Positions 8,113 through 19,554 are shown, counted from the stretch's first letter. The stretch: 21,228 bases of DNA from Beroe ovata (GCA_946803715.1 CAMPET010000016.1:606035-627262), one strand, 5' to 3'. The notes: generated by a model not told the origin, from the letters alone. Numbers and translations: made by a program.

Positions 8113-11100
8113 ATGGTGGAACTTAGGAATAGGAGGATCAAACCCAAGAATCCGCCTCTCACGCTTGCTGAAGCAAAGGAGATCTTGGCTGTGGCCGTTT
8201 TGGAAATGGATCATCACAAATCATTGGAACAAAACGCAGACTACCGAAATTCTTTGAAATCAATAAAGAATGCAGCAGTGGAGTTTCTGCGGGAAAATCA
8301 TGGCGTCAAGAATGGGAAGAGGAGAGGAAAGGAACTGAAAGCGGGCGGAGAATGCCCGAAGAAACCCCCTCCGAAAGAGATTCTTGTTCCACTAAATGAA
8401 CAGCCAGGACCATGTCCTTGTGCGGGTTGCAAGAACAATTCCCACATCCCAGGTAGGGATGAAATATTCCAAACAGAATAAAATGTGAGATGTCCCATCA
8501 ATATGGCACTGATAAAAATACTTCACTTCTCACCACTTGTCTCTATGCAGGTCTTGAGATGAGACATCGGTGTCCATTCTGCAGCAAGTCCTATTACAAA
8601 ACATCGCACTTGAGATCGCACATGCACGTGCATTCTGCGACGCGCGGACACGTGTGCAGCGAGTGTGGTGACTCGTTCAAGCGCCACGATCAGCTGGTTC
8701 GACATCTTTACACTCATGATACTGGCAAACACAGGTGAGCCACATGCTAATTTTGTTCAGAAATGAAGTAGGTATCATAGATGGAAACTGGCATACAAAA
8801 CAATTGCAAAATTGTAGAGAATGAAATACGTGTAATTCTTACTGAGCGTGTTATTCTGTTGTTTCCAGGTTCAAATGCAGGACCTGTTCCACGCTTTTCA
8901 CTCGGAAGGATAACTATAAACTACACATCAAGAGAAAACAAGCTTGTAGGGATGCACTGGGGGACAGTTCCGATGTGTACTCTGGACTTGAGGAGATAGA
9001 TCTACATTCAGGTAGTCATTATCAGGCGCATAATGCACAGGCGGCAACTGTAATTGGATGTGAAAGGAGGGGGGCGGATAACTAAGTAAGGGAGCATTTA
9101 TCAATACCATTATCCATTGCCAGTCATTAAGAAGCAGAAGAGATCTAAAGAAAATGCAGCAGCTATTGATAGTGAAGTAAATTCGAGGAAAACCAGTGGT
9201 AAGCCGAGGAGAGAGTTTTGAGTTCAATGATCAAATTCAAACCATGTCCCCCAACATAGCACAACAATCTGACGCTCACCACCCAGGCGAAGACACGATT
9301 CTGATACCCGTACATCAGAACACGGACGGAACACTCACCATTAATGGTGACATCATCAATGTGCCGCGTGAGGAAGCAGCAGAGCTGTTGGCAAAGTCGC
9401 GTGAGTCGTCACGCGTGACGTCACGCTGCGCGACAGACGAGTGTCCGGAAGGAGGAGGGGAGGAGGAGGGGGGAGGGTATCAGTCAGCTGCAACTCCGCC
9501 AGATATCATGAATCTGAATGTAAATCTGCCCATCACTGATCAAGTTGCTCAGTTGACAGGGGATCATGCAGTATTTCTCAAAACTGAAGAGAGCTATCAT
9601 GGAGGAGACGTTAGTGATCATATCAATCATATTCCTGAAAATACTGGGATGACAGCTGTCGATCCAACAGTCACCCAACTACCCGAGGTGGTAGAACAGA
9701 TACACCACTCTCAGAGCAGTGATATCAATCATGTTGAAACAGACGGTCATGCTGGAGAATTAGAGCACGTGTCTGTGAGTGAGTATGTCATGCAATCAAG
9801 TTGCTCACAGACACAGATATCAGGTGACTGTCCAAAGGTATCGGAGTTGTCGAGTGAACTCCAGTACCAAGAGAATGTACTGTCAACAGAAAGTGTATTG
9901 TCAACCCAGCAACAACCATCAGTGAATAGTCACGCGGCAGACTCAATCCAGACCGATTTCGTTCTGTCTGACCAAGCTGAAACACCAACTTTGGCAATAT
10001 CGAATCCTGAGGTGCTTTTCCCAACAGTCACGCTGTTAGAAAATTACACGGAAGACGGGGGAACAATTGAAGACTGCACGGAGGTAGAAGAGAGTGTCCA
10101 GGATAGCTCTGGGACGGACGCTGTGACAACTCCCGCTGAAGACAATGCCCCGCTGTCTGTGACAGTCGCACCAACTGAGGAATCTGACATCCTGTCACAA
10201 GTCATTGCTGACATTCTGACAGACACCCTGCCGGACACAGGTGCGGCAGATGAGCAGATTATCAATGTGATGCAAGGTGAAGTTACTGTCACCAGTTCTT
10301 CCCCGTCATCTACCACTTCTTGTGCGATGGAGCTACTACAGGCAGTGTTACTCATGGGCAGAACAGTGTCAGATACAATGTTTCAAGATGGACAGCCCGT
10401 TGATAGCTCGGCATTGTGCCAACTTTTGCAACCGGTACATCAGATTGGTGATCAATCAGCTGAAGATGCTGTCACAGAGCAACACAATGGTCCAATCCCA
10501 GCAGAGAATATGACAGTGGAGACAGGGAACAGAATGGTGTCCCATTATCATGCTGAGGAATTCCCGTTCGAAACAAGCAAACTAAAATCAATTAAACCGA
10601 AGACCCCTGGATCTGGTAAGAAGAGACGTTCTGATTGCGTGTCTGATTCCCCGAAAAAGAAGGTTCTGAAAATCAAAAACTCAGTGAAACCCAAGGAAAA
10701 TTCCTTTGTGAAGCAGATATTCACCGCAAGAAAACGACTCTTTGACGGAGAGGAGGGGGAAATAGAGCAGGAGCATGGTAACAAATCAGCGAAACTAGAA
10801 GAACCAATGTTAACTGTTGGGGCGTCCAGTGCCACCCTTGTCGAGCAGTCTAACCTACTCCTACAGAAGAATGAGGTGCTCCTAGCTCAAGCAATGGGAA
10901 GATTAGACACTCCAGAGCTGAAGTCAGGATCAGGAGATCGGGAGGATGAAGACAGACAGTCTCCAGTTGATTGTGGCGGAGACATCTTCCTGTCTCCATA
11001 CCGAGATGCCCTGTTCTCAGACTCTCCCGTCAGGAACGCCCTGCTCTCATCACCCCTCACCTCCTCACCTCTCCTACACGACTCTCCCAAATTCCTATTC

Positions 11101-11403
11101 CTAGCCTCGTCTCCAGCTCGTTCCCAGACCCCAGACCGCACGAGCATTAGATCGAGCACACCTGAACCGAGCCTCTTCAACAGGTGCGTCACGCCCGACC
11201 GGGGGAGCCTCTTCCACAATATTGGCAGAGAGTCTCCCCTCTTCCACAGGTCACCAGACACTAGAATGAGCAGATCGCCTGGGAGGGGCATTCTCGATAC
11301 TCCAGATCACTCGAAATTGGGGGCTCTCTCCTTCGGACACGAGGAGCCAGCGCTCGATGATAATTTCATCTGCAATCTGGACCAGCTCCTTGCATTCAAA
11401 TGA
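8113..11403 (+). CDS. Unrecognised C2H2 zinc-finger protein with a C-terminal SP/TP-rich region (961 aa, five exons)
   Basis: Exons are 8113-8452, 8551-8734, 8869-9011, 9124-9198 and 9260-11403, in phase throughout; an alternative last acceptor at 9286 also fits. Met at 8113 is the first in-frame ATG. Three zinc fingers are split by an intron: C121/C124/H137/H141, C149/C152/H165/H169, and a variant C178/C181/H194/C201. Residues 1-113 are basic with a CPCAGC patch. After the fingers comes a long acidic, Ser/Thr/Gln-rich stretch resembling an activation domain, then basic nuclear-import-like motifs (KKRR near 701, PKKK near 712). The last 150 residues hold about 14 Ser-Pro or Thr-Pro sites. It is probably a nuclear DNA-binding regulator controlled by proline-directed kinases. 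I do not recognise an orthologue. It converges on RAD50. Confidence 0.85.
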
Positions 11404-11727
11404 AGTGACAAGTTTGATCGTGGAGTTAAAAACTGATGTTTTATGAAATTACTAAAGACCCGACATGTGACCGGTTATGATTTGGAGTGATTTTATTTGT
11501 CTGATTTTGTACGGGATGTGATTCAACAGGATATTGATTGTTTTAGTTTTAATATGCGTGAGATTTTGTTGTGAAATATTTAATTTTCGTTTTATTAAAT
11601 ATTAGATTGTTTATTTTGTCTTAGGTCATCAAAGATTGATTTTAGTTTGGAATCCCCTGTTCCAATGATAATAAAAACCAATGAATTAAAAAAAACCTTC
11701 TTCGAGTCCGCGAATCCGATGTCAATA
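11404..11727. terminator. Convergent 3' ends of the zinc-finger gene and RAD50
   Basis: The stop codons are 324 bases apart. On the minus strand AATAAA occurs at 11615-11610 and 11596-11591, about 115-135 bases after the RAD50 stop. On the plus strand ATTAAA lies at 11594-11599 and AATAAA at 11670-11675. The two 3' UTRs therefore probably overlap. No other feature is visible. Confidence 0.6.
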
Positions 11728-14700
11728 TCACGCATCCATGTTTTTACGCGTGATAGTACTCTGTTGGTTGTGATCCTTGGACACCTTGAAGTAGTAGGGG
11801 ATGTGGGCTGTCCGTCCCAGCAGCTCCACAAAGTCCTCATCGTGAGTGATGACTACCAACTGAAAACTACCACTTTCTGCGGAGTAGAGTTATGGTTACC
11901 ATGGAAACTTGCAACCCGAAATTGCCTATCACAGATGTAATTTCATATTGAATTCATGATAGAACATGAGTGAGGAACAAACCATTGACCAACATGTTCA
12001 TGTCTGATTAAAGATATTCAAATCTCAATTGCTACAAGCTGTGTACACTCACTCTCCCGTCCCTTGATGAAGTTACTGAGCGCCACGGCTAAACTCTGGA
12101 TGTTATCCTTGTCGAGGTTAGTGGTCGGTTCGTCCAGCGTGATGATGCCACAGTTCCCACAGAATGTCTCAGCTAGGGCTAGTCGGATGAGGAGTGCTGC
12201 TAGCACACGCTGTCCAGCGCTGCTGTGTTGTCGCATGTCGATCATGACACCTGCAAATAGCACCTGCTGCAACGGGTGACACACGGGAATTACAGGTGTC
12301 ATAGATAATGATATATGACGTCACAGACAGATGATGACGCGGTATATTACCTCCTTTGTTCATGACCACCCTATAGTTACATGTCTTCCTCCTGCTGACT
12401 GTTTCTGCGCTGAAGTCATCATCCGTGCTGATTTCAATGAAGTCAATATCCCCACCCCTGAAATGAGGTAGACAGCTGTTAACACACTGTTAACATATAC
12501 TTATAGAGTACACAGAGAGTGACAACAAGCAGACACACTCATTACCACTCACCTATACACCTGAACCCAGAGTGACCGCAGTGATCTGTTGATTTCCTCC
12601 ATCTTACTCTTGTGAAAGTGCATGATGGCCCTCTCAAACGAAAGTATGTACTTCTCCAGATCTTTTGCTGACTTCATCCCAACCGTATACTCGATAAGTC
12701 CGTGGTGATACTTCACTCGAGCATCCTTGAACATATCGCTGTTCAGTTCGCGTTGTAACCGGGAAATCTGGTCCGAGAGGCCCTTGTTCCGGCCCTCCTG
12801 ACCCGCTTTGAACTGGCGCTTCTCTTCTATCGCATTCTGCAGCTTGGCAGCTTCCTTCCGGGCAGTAGACACGCCCTTGTCCGATAATTGCTTCTCGATA
12901 GCGCTTATCTCAGACTTTATACTGAGGTAAGTAACTGTTGTAACAAGTTGTGTTGTAACAAGTTGTGACGTAACAAGAAATAGCTGTGATCTTCACTCAT
13001 TGTGTGAAGTCTATAATTTGCTTGGGCACTGATTTACCAGAACATCCATCAACAAGGCCACACTCACCCCTCCATGTCCTGCTCATACTTCCTAATCTGC
13101 AGGCTGTCCTCAAGATCTCGTTTCTGGACTTGGCTCGAGTCCAAATCTCGCTTCACCTGCTGTAACTCACTCTCTAACTTCTTCTTCTGTATCTTGAGAC
13201 ACTCGTACTCGGATTTACATCGTTCTAACTTCTCAGTGAGCGAGGCTAAGTCACTGCCGTCCATCCCACGACTGTTAGCCAGCTAGAGATTTCAAATTCA
13301 GAATTCAAATTGATATAATGAGTAACTAATTCTTTACCCAACCCAAAACTGGTATGAATCATGATCCAAAGTCTTATCTATAGAGGTGTATGGGTATACT
13401 ACAAACATAGCAAATACTGGATATCGATTTTCTAATCCAAGGATCGGCATAAGAGAGGGAAGAATCATGATTCACACTAACCCGTTGTTCCAGTTTTCGT
13501 GCATTCTGCACATCTAGAGACAGGGTGTTGAGAGCATCTCTAATCTCTCTCTGCGTCTTCTGATCGGAGTCCTGCAACTTCACCCAATCCGCCTCCAGCG
13601 AGTCTAACTTGACTTGTGCCGGTTGGATAGTCTCACCCACACTCCTCTCCGCTTTGGATAATTCTCCGATTTCAAGCGCCTTCTCCTTCCGCTGAATACA
13701 TTGCGATACACTAGACGGACATCCGAAAGTGCGATATTTGGACACCCTCCATTTCCAAAGATACTTATACAGAAACATGCCTTGTATCATTGATGATTGA
13801 ATAGGGGATTTACCCGTTCCTCGAGTCCTTTCAATCCCTGAAGCTGAGTGTTGAGGGCTGCATGCTCCTCTTTGAGTCCAAGCAGTTTCTTCTGCAGACT
13901 TAGCTGCATCGCTTCCTTCTTGGATTTGCTGGCAGCTAGCCGGGTCTGCTCCTCTTGCAGGCGCTTGTACTCCTCCTGATAACCCGCTTGCTCTGATATT
14001 GCCTCCTTCAACGTCTGTACAAAGTGGGCTTATTATTGAGCACATTGAACACGCTCAAGTGAGAATATAACTGAAAGCGCATGAATATGACATAGATGAC
14101 ATATCATGACGCCTATACCTAATATCTATCTCACCTTGGTATAACTGCAAGTCAATCGAGCGCTGAGTTTAGCAATGTTCTCCCTGAGGTTGGAACACTC
14201 CGCCTGCAATCTATCCACATAGTCCAGATCTCTCTCCATACTCCGGGCCTCAAACTCCTCGCTTGCCTCCACCTGGACATCCTCTTCCATGTCCTCCACC
14301 ACTTGTCTCTCCTCCGCAATCTGCTCAGCCAGTGACGTCACCAGTTCCGATAGTTCCGGGATCTTGTCACGCTCCAACTCGTTGAGCTGGTCGTAGAGGG
14401 GCGCGGCCGCTTTCAGTGCCACATACCGCTTTTCAGCTGCTGCTTCGTTTTCTTTGCTTTGTATCTGAGAAAAGGAGGATTGCGTCATTGGAACGTTGGG
14501 TTCAAAATAATCGAACATAAGGTAAATCACTACTTTATACAATCAAATTTGAGCGTGGTCACGATGATTATCGAAACATGCACAAACTTAAGAGTCTCAT
14601 CACTGTCCAGGATATCGCCAGCTCCCCTGGGAACTTTATCTAAGGTAAATCGACTCACTGCTCGCTCTGGCGCTTTGGCTATCTTCCGACCCAAGCTTTC

Positions 14701-17700
14701 CACAGCTCGACTCGTACTGTTGTCATCGAGATGAGATTTACACATGGGACAAGAATGTGTTTCTTTTATCTGAAGTGAGGGAACTGTTTACAGTCGTTGA
14801 TCGGCAATACTAACAATCGTTAACATTCGTTAACAATCGTTAACATTCGTTAACAATCGTTTCAACTAATGGTGCTACTAACTGCCGACAAGTGAATTGG
14901 AATCAGAGTTCAGACCAATTTACGGAACACCTATATGACCGCGTGACGAACCTGATCCTTGACTTTTTGCCAGACCGTGGTGATGCCGACAAGATTGCTG
15001 TTCTCCTTCTTCAGTCTCTGATACTCATTCTCTGCTGTCTTCACTTCATTCTCGTATATGGCAGGAGTGGAGCACACGTTCACGATCTGATCACGGATTG
15101 TCCTGAGGAATTGGCGATATTACGTACAGGTTCGTAGCTTCTGAAATGATGTTTCTACGTAGCAATAACAAGGATAGGTTTGTGAAACCTGGCTTTGTTC
15201 TCGAGTTCACTCATCTGCTGTTTTGCCGTCTTCAGCTCATGCTCTTTCTGAATTAGTGGAGAATGGATGTACGTGTAAAAATGTACATGTAAAGAATGTG
15301 GATGTGTGTAAAGAATGTGGATCACACTTTGATTGAAAAGTGGCTTCTCTAACACACAGCGAGCGTGATACAATGTAAAAATCACCTGAGCGAGTGCTCT
15401 TTGAGTTTTAGTCAATCTGGCAGCCAACTCCTTGCCCTTGATCTTCCTATTATTCAGGTACTTGGCGAGTGTGGATGTGTGTTTGCCTTGTTCTGGCAAC
15501 TTGCCAAGGTGTCGGATAAGAGTGTCCTTGTGGGTGGAGAGGAGCTTGTCCACCTCCGCATTCTTCACCCCAAGTTCCTGCTGGGCTCTCTCCCTATCCT
15601 GTCTGTCTCTGTTCTCAGAGTGTAACAATTCCAGCTCGCCTACACAATGCAGATGGTCATGTGACGGTAAGGAATGTAGATCTGTGATGGGTAATTGCGC
15701 CATTGCTAACATTACCTGATATCTTGTCCTGTTTAGCTGCAACACTCTGCATTTCGTCACCGGTTGATTGTAACTTTGTCTTGATTTCCTCGAGACGAGA
15801 CGTTTTCTCAAAGTCGGCAATGTCCTCTTCCACAGCAACGATATCGTTCTGAAAAAATTCATCCTTAGTTCTTCTCTTTCAACTTGTCAGGGATAAAACA
15901 TCAGAGAACTGTCTGCTGGCTGAAATAACCTCAATTCTGGACAGACTCTGACCACTTGTCTTTATACCATTGATTTCTATCAACAGTTTGTCCATTTCTT
16001 CTTTCAGTTTCTTCCGACTTTCCGTTTTGATTCTTAGCTGAAAAGGTGCCAAGATTATTGGCTCAAATCAGCAGCTACGAAACGCTGTCTTTCAATTCAT
16101 TTGATTCTGCCCCCCTCTCAGGCTCCAGATCATTTCTGCTGGAATAAACCTCCTCCTGAGCTTTGTATATGGTAGTCTTGACACCGTCAATGTTCTTGTT
16201 GAGTTTGTTCATCTCTGCTCTGGTGTCTGCGATCCTCCTCTCCTCTCTCCTGCTACTCTCGTCCATCTTAGCCTCCACACACTGTATCACGTTACACTCT
16301 TGATCAACCTGAAAAAAACGTGATTGTTTCAGAGACAAATTTGCAGATGATCTAAGCATCTAAGGATATTTTCATCAAGGATTGAATCTGATCCGTAGCA
16401 CGTACGACGACTTTTTGTCCCATCAGCAACAGTGAATTATCTTGGAACGACTTTGCGAGTTTGCTGATCATTTTCGAGTGTTCCTCCCGTAGGTTTGCAT
16501 ACAGTTTCTGAGCTTCTTCAAGTCGTCCAATATCCATACTGAAACGCTGCATGTTTTCTTCAGACTTGTCATGTGACAAGATGACGTCACTGTGTTTCAT
16601 CGTAAGTTCGTGCTCACGTTTCCGCTTGTCCTGTTTGAAGGGGGAATTGGTGAGATATCTCAGTTACATCTCCCCCAAACGAAATATTCCTGGAGACTGG
16701 CTATCTTGGATGTCTCCCTTTTTGATTCATCGTTGGTATCATACTTTTTCAAGATATGAGGAAAGTTTCTGCGGCAGTTCATCTTAACCTGGAGTTCTTG
16801 CTCGAAGGAGGATAGCATTTGCAGCAGTTTCTCCGTCGGCTGAGGAAACTCAGTCTTCACTTCTCTTGCGAGACGATTCTTAGCTGATTCCACACTCTCC
16901 AAACGAGTTGTACACTCGTCCCTCTTCCTCTCTAATTGCCTCACTTCCTCCACCTTTTCATGAGATTTGTCCAACTTTTCCCGCAGTTCTTTCAACTGAG
17001 ATAGTTCATCAATTTGAGTGTCATGATATAATGTTGTCATAAAGTGGTATCATAATGTTGCAGTCTCGTATACGATATGACGCATATACCTCCTTATCGA
17101 TCTGATCCACTTCCATGGCCCCAGCTGCCACCTTAACCTCCACCCGGTCCAATTCTTCCTCCAACTCAGCCGCTTTGTGCTGGTTGTTCTGGAGATGCTG
17201 CAAGTCTACCTTAGCAACCTTGTTCTGATCTTTGATTTCCTTGCACTTTTTACGTAGTTCATCAACACACTTTGTTTGCCTGGTGGATAGCACAATTTCA
17301 GCAACTTGTCTCGGTACTAGGGAATATAACGCTGCGAAACCTTTATAGAAATCCTACCTCTTTTGCCCGAAAATCTCATCGAATTTCTTCTTGACAGTAC
17401 TCCCTTCAGACAAGGGCCACAGGCTGTCCTCCTGATGACAGAAGATAACGTTGTTCAGCACACTACTACCGACCCCCAGGGACCGTATCATCTCCGTGTC
17501 AAGGTCAGCACATCGCATACTGATACTTTCAATCGTCTCCTGAGAGAGAATGAGACTCGTAACTGTATCACACATCCAAACATATTCAGGGTCTTAAAAA
17601 CTCCGATCTAACCCCTCAGAATAACAATTACCTTGCCATCTGCATCCCTGGATTTCCGTTTGATGGTCCCATCTAGAGTTTTGGTGGAAACTGTCTTCGC

Positions 17701-19153
17701 TTTCTGCTGAGTGTGTAATGTGCGAGATACCAAACTCGCTTTCTTTAGAATATCCACGAACTCCAGCTTAACTTGCCCCCTGTGTAATGATTCAAGTTAA
17801 ATATATAGTGACATTAAGTAAAATCACAATAGATAAATCAATCGAAGCTGACTACTGAGCCAGGGTCGGTAAACGGTTTGGTCCAGCTAGGCAAGTACGC
17901 GCGCTAGATCATGGGCCGGGCCGGCCGGCCGGATCGGCAGCGCGCGCTCGCCCATAATGCGCGTCGATGTATCCACAAATATCGCACCGCGTGTTACGTA
18001 TAAGTACGAGTATCGTCCATTTATTCCCGCCAAAATTGGCGCCCACTGACTCACAAAATCCCTATTGTAGTTTCTCAGTCCTATCTTTTTTTTAAAGAAA
18101 CAAAAATATATAAAGAAAGCATGTACAAATGTCCTATCTGACACAAGAAGTGGTAACAGAGCTGTTGAACCTCAATTATGGAAAAAGCGCCCAAAATTAG
18201 ACACGAAATGATGATTTATGGGTGAAGAGTAATATAAGCAGAAGTCTGAGACCCTTATCTGACCTCCTATCGATTTATAGCAGATTGCTAATGGCTATGC
18301 TGCAACTATTAGCAATGTATACGGGGAGTGTTAGCAGGATCTAGCCTGATCCTATGTCCCATGATATGTATGTATCATCATTCAGTCATGGCAACTGTAA
18401 ACGATATGATCATATGTACAGAACACACGAGAACAAACTTCACACTTTACCAATCGCATATTAACCAACTAGATAACGGCGATCAACTCTATGTCTTTTG
18501 GTTATTGATCCACACTATTGTCAGCTATCAAATTAGGGTCACAGACGTATCTTTCGATGAATACACTTTTGGGGTCCGAAACTGTGTCATCTTCAGTCGA
18601 TTGGAGGTTAGATAAGAGTCTCGGGTGTCCATTTACTCATTGAGGCCTACTTTGATCTTTCCAGATACTCTCAGGAATATAAAATCATTCCCAATTTCTC
18701 TGACAAGAATGAGACGCCGATATTATGAATTAAACTCTCATCATGGTGAGGCAGAAATCTTTCATTTTACACATCATCAGTGCCTCAAATTTGATTGTAT
18801 AAAGTAGTGTTGTAAAGTTAATAATTCTACATTTTGACAATACTAAGTACTTACTTTATTTCATATTCATCATTCAGTTTTGGACTGAAAACAAAATGTC
18901 CCTTGTTACCCGATGGGGTATCGCCAGTACAGGCAAACTTCAGTGCTTCAATGATGGTTGTTTTTCCACTACCATTGTGACCTGGAGAAATGGACAAATA
19001 GGTAGGAATAAAGATTAGGTATCAGATATCATTCACACTGAATAATAGATTACCTAAAATGAGGGTAACAGGTCTCGGAAAGTCTATGAAAGTCGCCTTG
19101 TCAGGTCCATAGCTTCTTATTCCTCTTAGTTCTAATTTCTTCACATACGACAT
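11728..19153 (-). CDS. RAD50: RAD50, SMC-like ATPase of the MRE11-RAD50-NBS1 complex (complete, 22 exons, 1,354 aa)
   Basis: RAD50 binds and tethers broken DNA ends with MRE11 and NBS1 and activates ATM. Exons: 19153-19054, 18981-18855, 17779-17632, 17539-17358, 17309-17090, 16995-16789, 16630-16370, 16308-16084, 16037-15930, 15848-15716, 15639-15386, 15247-15189, 15102-14952, 14769-14659, 14464-14135, 14014-13814, 13691-13482, 13282-13068, 12921-12553, 12457-12351, 12250-12053 and 11876-11728. They total 4,065 bases, in phase. Walker [10 protein letters not shown] is at 34-42 (His where most RAD50s have Pro), the Q-loop VIFCHQED near 157-164, coiled coils flank the zinc hook CPMC at 732-735, signature SSAGQ at 1249-1253, Walker [12 protein letters not shown] near 1276-1286 and H-loop VVITHDEDF near 1313-1321. 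Human RAD50 has 1,312 residues. The start codon is 17 bases from the first N, so the promoter is missing. Confidence 0.96.
12937..12977. repeat. 15-bp tandem repeat in RAD50 intron 18
   Basis: Two exact copies of GTTGTAACAAGTTGT (12937-12951, 12952-12966) are followed by a degenerate third, GACGTAACAAG. It lies wholly within the intron. Confidence 0.85.
14528..14553 (-). repeat. 26-bp sequence shared in inverted orientation with 18784-18809 (copy in RAD50 intron 14)
   Basis: Exact reverse complement of 18784-18809 over all 26 bases, starting CTCAAATTTGATTG on the minus strand. Flanks do not align on either side. It could be the conserved end of a dispersed short element. Confidence 0.85.
14811..14860. 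repeat. 10-bp tandem minisatellite in RAD50 intron 13
   Basis: Five units of TAACAWTCGT in strict alternation (A, T, A, T, A at the variable base), which makes a 20-bp higher-order unit. It lies between the exon carrying the zinc hook and the preceding exon. Confidence 0.9.
16309..16369 (-). other. Probable AT-AG intron with a U12-like donor (RAD50 intron 7)
   Basis: The donor reads ATATCCTTAG (16369-16360), matching eight of nine bases of the U12 AT-type consensus. The intron is 61 bases and ends in a strong TTTTTTTCAG. Using it joins ATG AAA to GTT GAT in phase 0 and retains a block ([10 protein letters not shown]) that aligns with the human protein. No GT lies between that block and the frame stop. 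I see no convincing U12 branch site. An in-frame GT-AG alternative from GTACGT at 16405 would drop 12 residues. Confidence 0.6.
17780..18854 (-). other. Outsized RAD50 intron 2 (1,075 bases)
   Basis: The other RAD50 introns run 46-199 bases. This one has normal GTAAGT and ACACAG ends. It holds a GC-rich core near 17890-17965 with repeated GGCCGG and GCGCGC, and the 26-bp shared sequence at 18784-18809. No open frame in it looks like a gene. A transposon remnant or an intronic regulatory island is possible. Confidence 0.75.
18784..18809 (+). repeat. 26-bp sequence shared in inverted orientation with 14528-14553 (copy in RAD50 intron 2)
   Basis: CTCAAATTTGATTG at its left end; the exact reverse complement occurs in RAD50 intron 14. 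A 26-base match is far beyond chance for a window of this size. Confidence 0.85.
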
Positions 19154-19169
19154 GAGGCTAAAAATGATT

Positions 19170-19170
19170 N
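19170..19170. other. Assembly gap or join marked by a single N
   Basis: A single N separates the RAD50 5' end from a redundant segment. Similar single Ns are at 19555 and 20907. Each lies exactly at the edge of a segment that is copied from elsewhere in the window, so they mark joins, not base-call failures. Confidence 0.9.
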
Positions 19171-19554
19171 TTGTCCTGAGGAATTGGCGATATTACGTAC
19201 AGGCTCGTAGCTTCTAATATGACGTTTCTACGTACTGTAGCAATAACAAGGATAGGTTTGTAAAACCTGGCTTTGTTCTCGAGTTCACTCATCTGCTGTT
19301 TCGCCGTCTTCAACTCATGCTCTTTCTGAAATAGTGGAGAATGGATATACGAGTAGAATGTGGATCACACATTGATTGAACAGTGGCTTCTCTAACACAC
19401 AGCGAGCGTGATACAATGTAAAAATCACCTGAGCGAGTACTCTTTGAGTTTTAGTTAATCTGGCAGCCAGCTCCTTGCCCTTTATTTTCCTATTATTCAG
19501 GTACTTGGTGAGGGTGGCTGTGTGTTTGCCTTGTTCTGGCAACTTGCCAAGGTG
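19171..19554 (-). pseudogene. Partial second copy of RAD50 exons 11-12 (copy of 15098-15511)
   Basis: Aligns with 15098-15511 in the same orientation, with scattered substitutions (roughly 5% by eye) and a deletion of about 34 bases in intron 11 where the main copy has two GTAAAGAATGTGG repeats. It covers exon 12, half of exon 11 and the first bases of exon 13. Splice sites and frames are intact; the exon 11 part differs at three residues (Ser to Ala, Ala to Thr, Ala to Val). Bounded by Ns on both sides, it is best read as the other haplotype or a misplaced contig; a true partial duplication is possible. Confidence 0.8.

Noticed and set aside
9196-9259. Treating the long zinc-finger frame as starting at 9196
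   Set aside because: The codon there is GTG; the segment is exon 4 end plus a 61-base intron. Spliced exons 1-4 lead in phase into exon 5 at 9260.
10044-10355. 103-residue minus-strand frame inside the zinc-finger gene
   Set aside because: It is the antisense of a Ser/Thr-rich coding stretch, which commonly gives open antisense frames; there is no independent support.
11895-11908. X-box match GTTACCATGGAAAC
   Set aside because: It matches the RFX consensus but lies in the last RAD50 intron, far from any cilium gene start, so I treat it as probably coincidental.
13374-14045. 223-residue minus-strand frame
   Set aside because: It combines out-of-frame exon 16, intron 16 and in-frame exon 17 of RAD50.
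15155-15862. 235-residue open frame on the minus strand
   Set aside because: It reads exon 10 of RAD50 in the wrong frame, runs through introns 10 and 11, and is in the true frame only for exons 11 and 12.
230-18582. Shared 12-mer CTTTTGGGGTCC at 230 and near 18570
   Set aside because: About a dozen 12-mer matches are expected by chance in a window of this size, and the flanks do not align.
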